A program made the translations under genes and the position numbers. This document shows positions 6,492 through 7,652 of a DNA stretch of 7,652 nt, in pieces. The notes below the pieces were generated by a model. The model saw nothing but the letters and a program-made list of their open reading frames with translations, had not been told where the DNA came from and did no database searches. The stretch is taken from NCBI GenBank assembly GCA_021782195.1, contig JAJXVI010000099.1, forward strand, positions 1 to 7,652. The letters run 5' to 3'. The DNA comes from a bacterium. Lineage in GTDB: Bacteria > Vulcanimicrobiota > Xenobia > RGZZ01. Every line of letters starts with the position of its first letter. Position 1 is the stretch's first letter.

Positions 6492-7040
6492 TTACTGTGC
6501 GTCGGGGTCGGGCGGCGGCGTGAAGCGAAAACTGTCAGACATGCGCGTGAACGTCCCGAGCAGATGCTCGAAGCGCTGCTTGTCCGCACCACACGTCACG
6601 GAGTAGGCGACCCCGTGTTCGACGAAGTAGGTTGACAGAAAGCGGATGGTCCCACGCTGGTACTTCACGATCCAGTCGATGCGCTCGGCCTGTTTGCCGC
6701 CGACCGTCAATGCGTGGGTGCTCACGACGCGCGCGTGGATCTGCTGGAGCTGGTGGACCACTGTGTCGACGTAGCCGCCGAGGGCGAGGAATGAGTTGAT
6801 GGGCGTGGCCACGACCGTGACCGAGGCCGGATAGGATCCTTTTTTTGGGGAAGGTTCGGTGACACTGAAAAGGGCGTCCACGGGGAGCATGCTCGCGCTG
6901 GCCTTCCAGCCCGGCGCGGGGACCAGGCTCGTGCCTGCAACCCCGATTCTGTGCTGGGCGCGTGCTGGCATCAGTGCGGCTCCCATCAGGAGCACGACCA
7001 GAAGTGCGTGGCGAAAAAAGGAGGTTCGAACGTTCAACAT
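6492..7040 (-). CDS. Small exported protein of unknown function (182 aa)
   Basis: I do not recognise the family with confidence. The first 28 residues form a signal peptide: basic start (MLNVRTSFFRH), hydrophobic core ALLVVLLMGAAL, and a cleavage-like MPARA before QHRIGVAG. The mature part (about 154 residues) has alternating strands, a lone Cys near residue 150 (SVTCGADKQRF) and the ending MSDSFRFTPPPD. This layout, with AYSVTCGADKQRFEHLL followed by a final SFRF strand, recalls the DcrB/PsbP-like fold found in small periplasmic or lipoproteins, but there is no lipobox. The start ATG (7040) is fixed by an in-frame TAG at 7050-7052, just upstream; no good Shine-Dalgarno sequence is seen. The gene is convergent with the phosphoesterase and divergent from the two-helix membrane protein. 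Location in the periplasm or outside is likely; the function is open. Confidence 0.75.
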   Translation of the reverse strand: MLNVRTSFFRHALLVVLLMGAALMPARAQHRIGVAGTSLVPAPGWKASASMLPVDALFSVTEPSPKKGSYPASVTVVATPINSFLALGGYVDTVVHQLQQIHARVVSTHALTVGGKQAERIDWIVKYQRGTIRFLSTYFVEHGVAYSVTCGADKQRFEHLLGTFTRMSDSFRFTPPPDPDAQ

Positions 7041-7167
7041 GACTCGGGGCTATTCGTTCTCCGCACGGCTGCTTCCTTGCGCTTCGGGCGCGGAAGTGGC
7101 CACCGCGCGCGCGGTTCTTTGCTCGGATCGCGAGGAAGTGCTGCGCGCCGGGTGGAAGCAGGCACAC

Positions 7168-7461
7168 ATGGGCATGAAATTCTTTCTCTTCATGGGTCAC
7201 GTCATTCCGAGCTTTCTGTACGTGGCGCTCATCTGTCTTGACGTTCCCCTGATCGTCTGGGTGTTTCACAAGATGTTTGGCTCGTGGTCAGACTTTGTGG
7301 AAGCCTTCTGTCAGTCGGCCATGGCCCGCAACACCTGGTTTGGAGACCCGGAACTCTACAACCGAGAGGTCGCCGGGTTCCTGGTGGAGGGCTTCTTCGT
7401 GTTCCTGATTGCCCTCTTTATCGGAGAGTACGTTCTCCTTTTCGGCAATCACGTGCACTAG
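7168..7461 (+). CDS. Small two-helix membrane protein of unknown function (97 aa)
   Basis: I do not recognise it. From ATG at 7168 the protein is MGMKFFLFMGHVIPSFLYVA and onward. There are two strongly hydrophobic segments: about 4-34 (ending PLIVWVFHKMF) and about 69-92 (AGFLVEGFFVFLIALFIGEY). They are joined by a loop with SWSDFVEAFCQSAMARNTWF and DPELYNREV, and the tail is FGNHVH. Embedded Glu residues (in the second helix) and His at each end are notable but not a known motif. The start is uncertain. The frame is open upstream to 6859; an ATG at 7039 would add 43 low-complexity residues and has AAGGAGG (7018-7024), but 14 bases away and inside the neighbouring gene. The 7168 start has GGAAG (7154-7158), leaves room for a divergent promoter and begins directly with the helix, so I prefer it. 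Confidence 0.6.
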   Translation: MGMKFFLFMGHVIPSFLYVALICLDVPLIVWVFHKMFGSWSDFVEAFCQSAMARNTWFGDPELYNREVAGFLVEGFFVFLIALFIGEYVLLFGNHVH

Positions 7462-7467
7462 CTCTCG

Positions 7468-7517
7468 CTGACCGACCGAAGTGCCGGCAGACTGAACTGC
7501 CGGCCGACCGCGGTCAG
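7468..7517. terminator. Nested hairpin between convergent genes (bidirectional terminator candidate)
   Basis: The inner stem GCCGGCAG (7483-7490) pairs perfectly with CTGCCGGC (7497-7504) across a 6-base loop ACTGAA. An outer arm CTGACCG (7468-7474) pairs with CGGTCAG (7511-7517), which overlaps the stop codon of the minus-strand transporter gene. There is no T-run on either side, so it is not a textbook intrinsic terminator, but the convergent setting fits. Confidence 0.5.
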
Positions 7518-7652
7518 TGCATGGCCACCGAGTCTCCTCCCGTGTGGCGACCCGGTCCAAGAAGCATCACGAACGGGATGCACGCGAGTGCAAGCATACC
7601 CATCAGGTTGAACACGTCAACGAAAGCCATGGCGCCAGCCTGCTGCTGTACG
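7514..7652 (-). CDS. DHA2/EmrB-type MFS drug transporter, C-terminal end (partial)
   Basis: The last 45 codons of a gene that enters from the right edge, with TGA at 7514-7516. The peptide reads VQQQAGAMAFVDVFNLMGML then ALACIPFVMLL and a short polar tail ending SVAMH. The pattern QQQA-x-x-x-AFVDVF followed by a final hydrophobic helix (about residues 15-32 here) and a short cytoplasmic tail is the usual end of 14-helix DHA2 (EmrB/QacA) proton-driven drug exporters of the inner membrane. The substrate cannot be read from this end. The gene is convergent with the small membrane protein, with the nested hairpin between them. Confidence 0.7.
   Translation of the reverse strand, partial: VQQQAGAMAFVDVFNLMGMLALACIPFVMLLGPGRHTGGDSVAMH

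Noticed and set aside
6535..7269. 244-codon minus-strand frame over the exported-protein gene
   Set aside because: Out of frame with the signal-peptide gene at 6492-7040, rich in Arg/His/Pro as expected for a shadow frame.
1..7652. tRNA, rRNA, insertion sequence ends, integrase or attachment repeats
   Set aside because: None could be recognised on either strand by eye.

Overview
The window reads as GC-rich bacterial chromosome. The phospholipase-family gene is especially GC-rich (44 of 60 bases at 5341-5400). The block on the minus strand at about 1.7-3.9 kb is visibly less so (31 of 60 at 3001-3060). I cannot assign a genus. An ergothioneine-type EgtB end, a DHA2-type efflux pump end and a PF04185 phosphoesterase fit several environmental lineages, such as Proteobacteria or Acidobacteria. 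The mercuric reductase and the ParA pair look like accessory cargo.

Layout from left to right: (1) 1-128, plus strand, the last 41 codons of an egtB-like gene. (2) 1558 down to the left edge, minus strand, a clear merA core whose C-terminus is lost: homology stops near 200-210 and the frame then runs on, open, antisense through the end of egtB. (3) 3931 down to 1728, minus strand, a translationally coupled pair. An AlbA_2 (Schlafen-like) plus GHKL-type ATPase protein overlaps by ATGA with a ParA-type ATPase. A sigma70-like promoter lies near 4091-4119. (4) 3932-4338, a divergent intergenic region with inverted repeats. (5) 4339-6357, plus strand, a membrane-anchored or secreted phosphoesterase of the phospholipase C / acid phosphatase family. 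(6) 6358-6491, a GC-rich tandem repeat of about 15 bp between convergent genes. (7) 7040 down to 6492, minus strand, a small exported protein, DcrB/PsbP-like at best. (8) to 7461, plus strand, a small two-helix membrane protein. (9) 7468-7517, a nested hairpin. (10) from the right edge down to 7514, minus strand, the last 45 codons of a DHA2/EmrB-type MFS transporter.

The AlbA_2-ATPase/ParA operon is the best candidate for an under-described system: a nucleic-acid-binding-type module fused to an ATPase fold, co-translated with a partition-type ATPase, with no ParB or visible centromere repeats nearby. A conflict or defence role, or control of a mobile island, is inference. The truncated merA without merR, merT or merP, next to the egtB end, suggests a recombination junction (or an assembly join) at about 129-210. 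The other genes look like independent housekeeping or envelope functions, and I see no pathway linking them to the operon.
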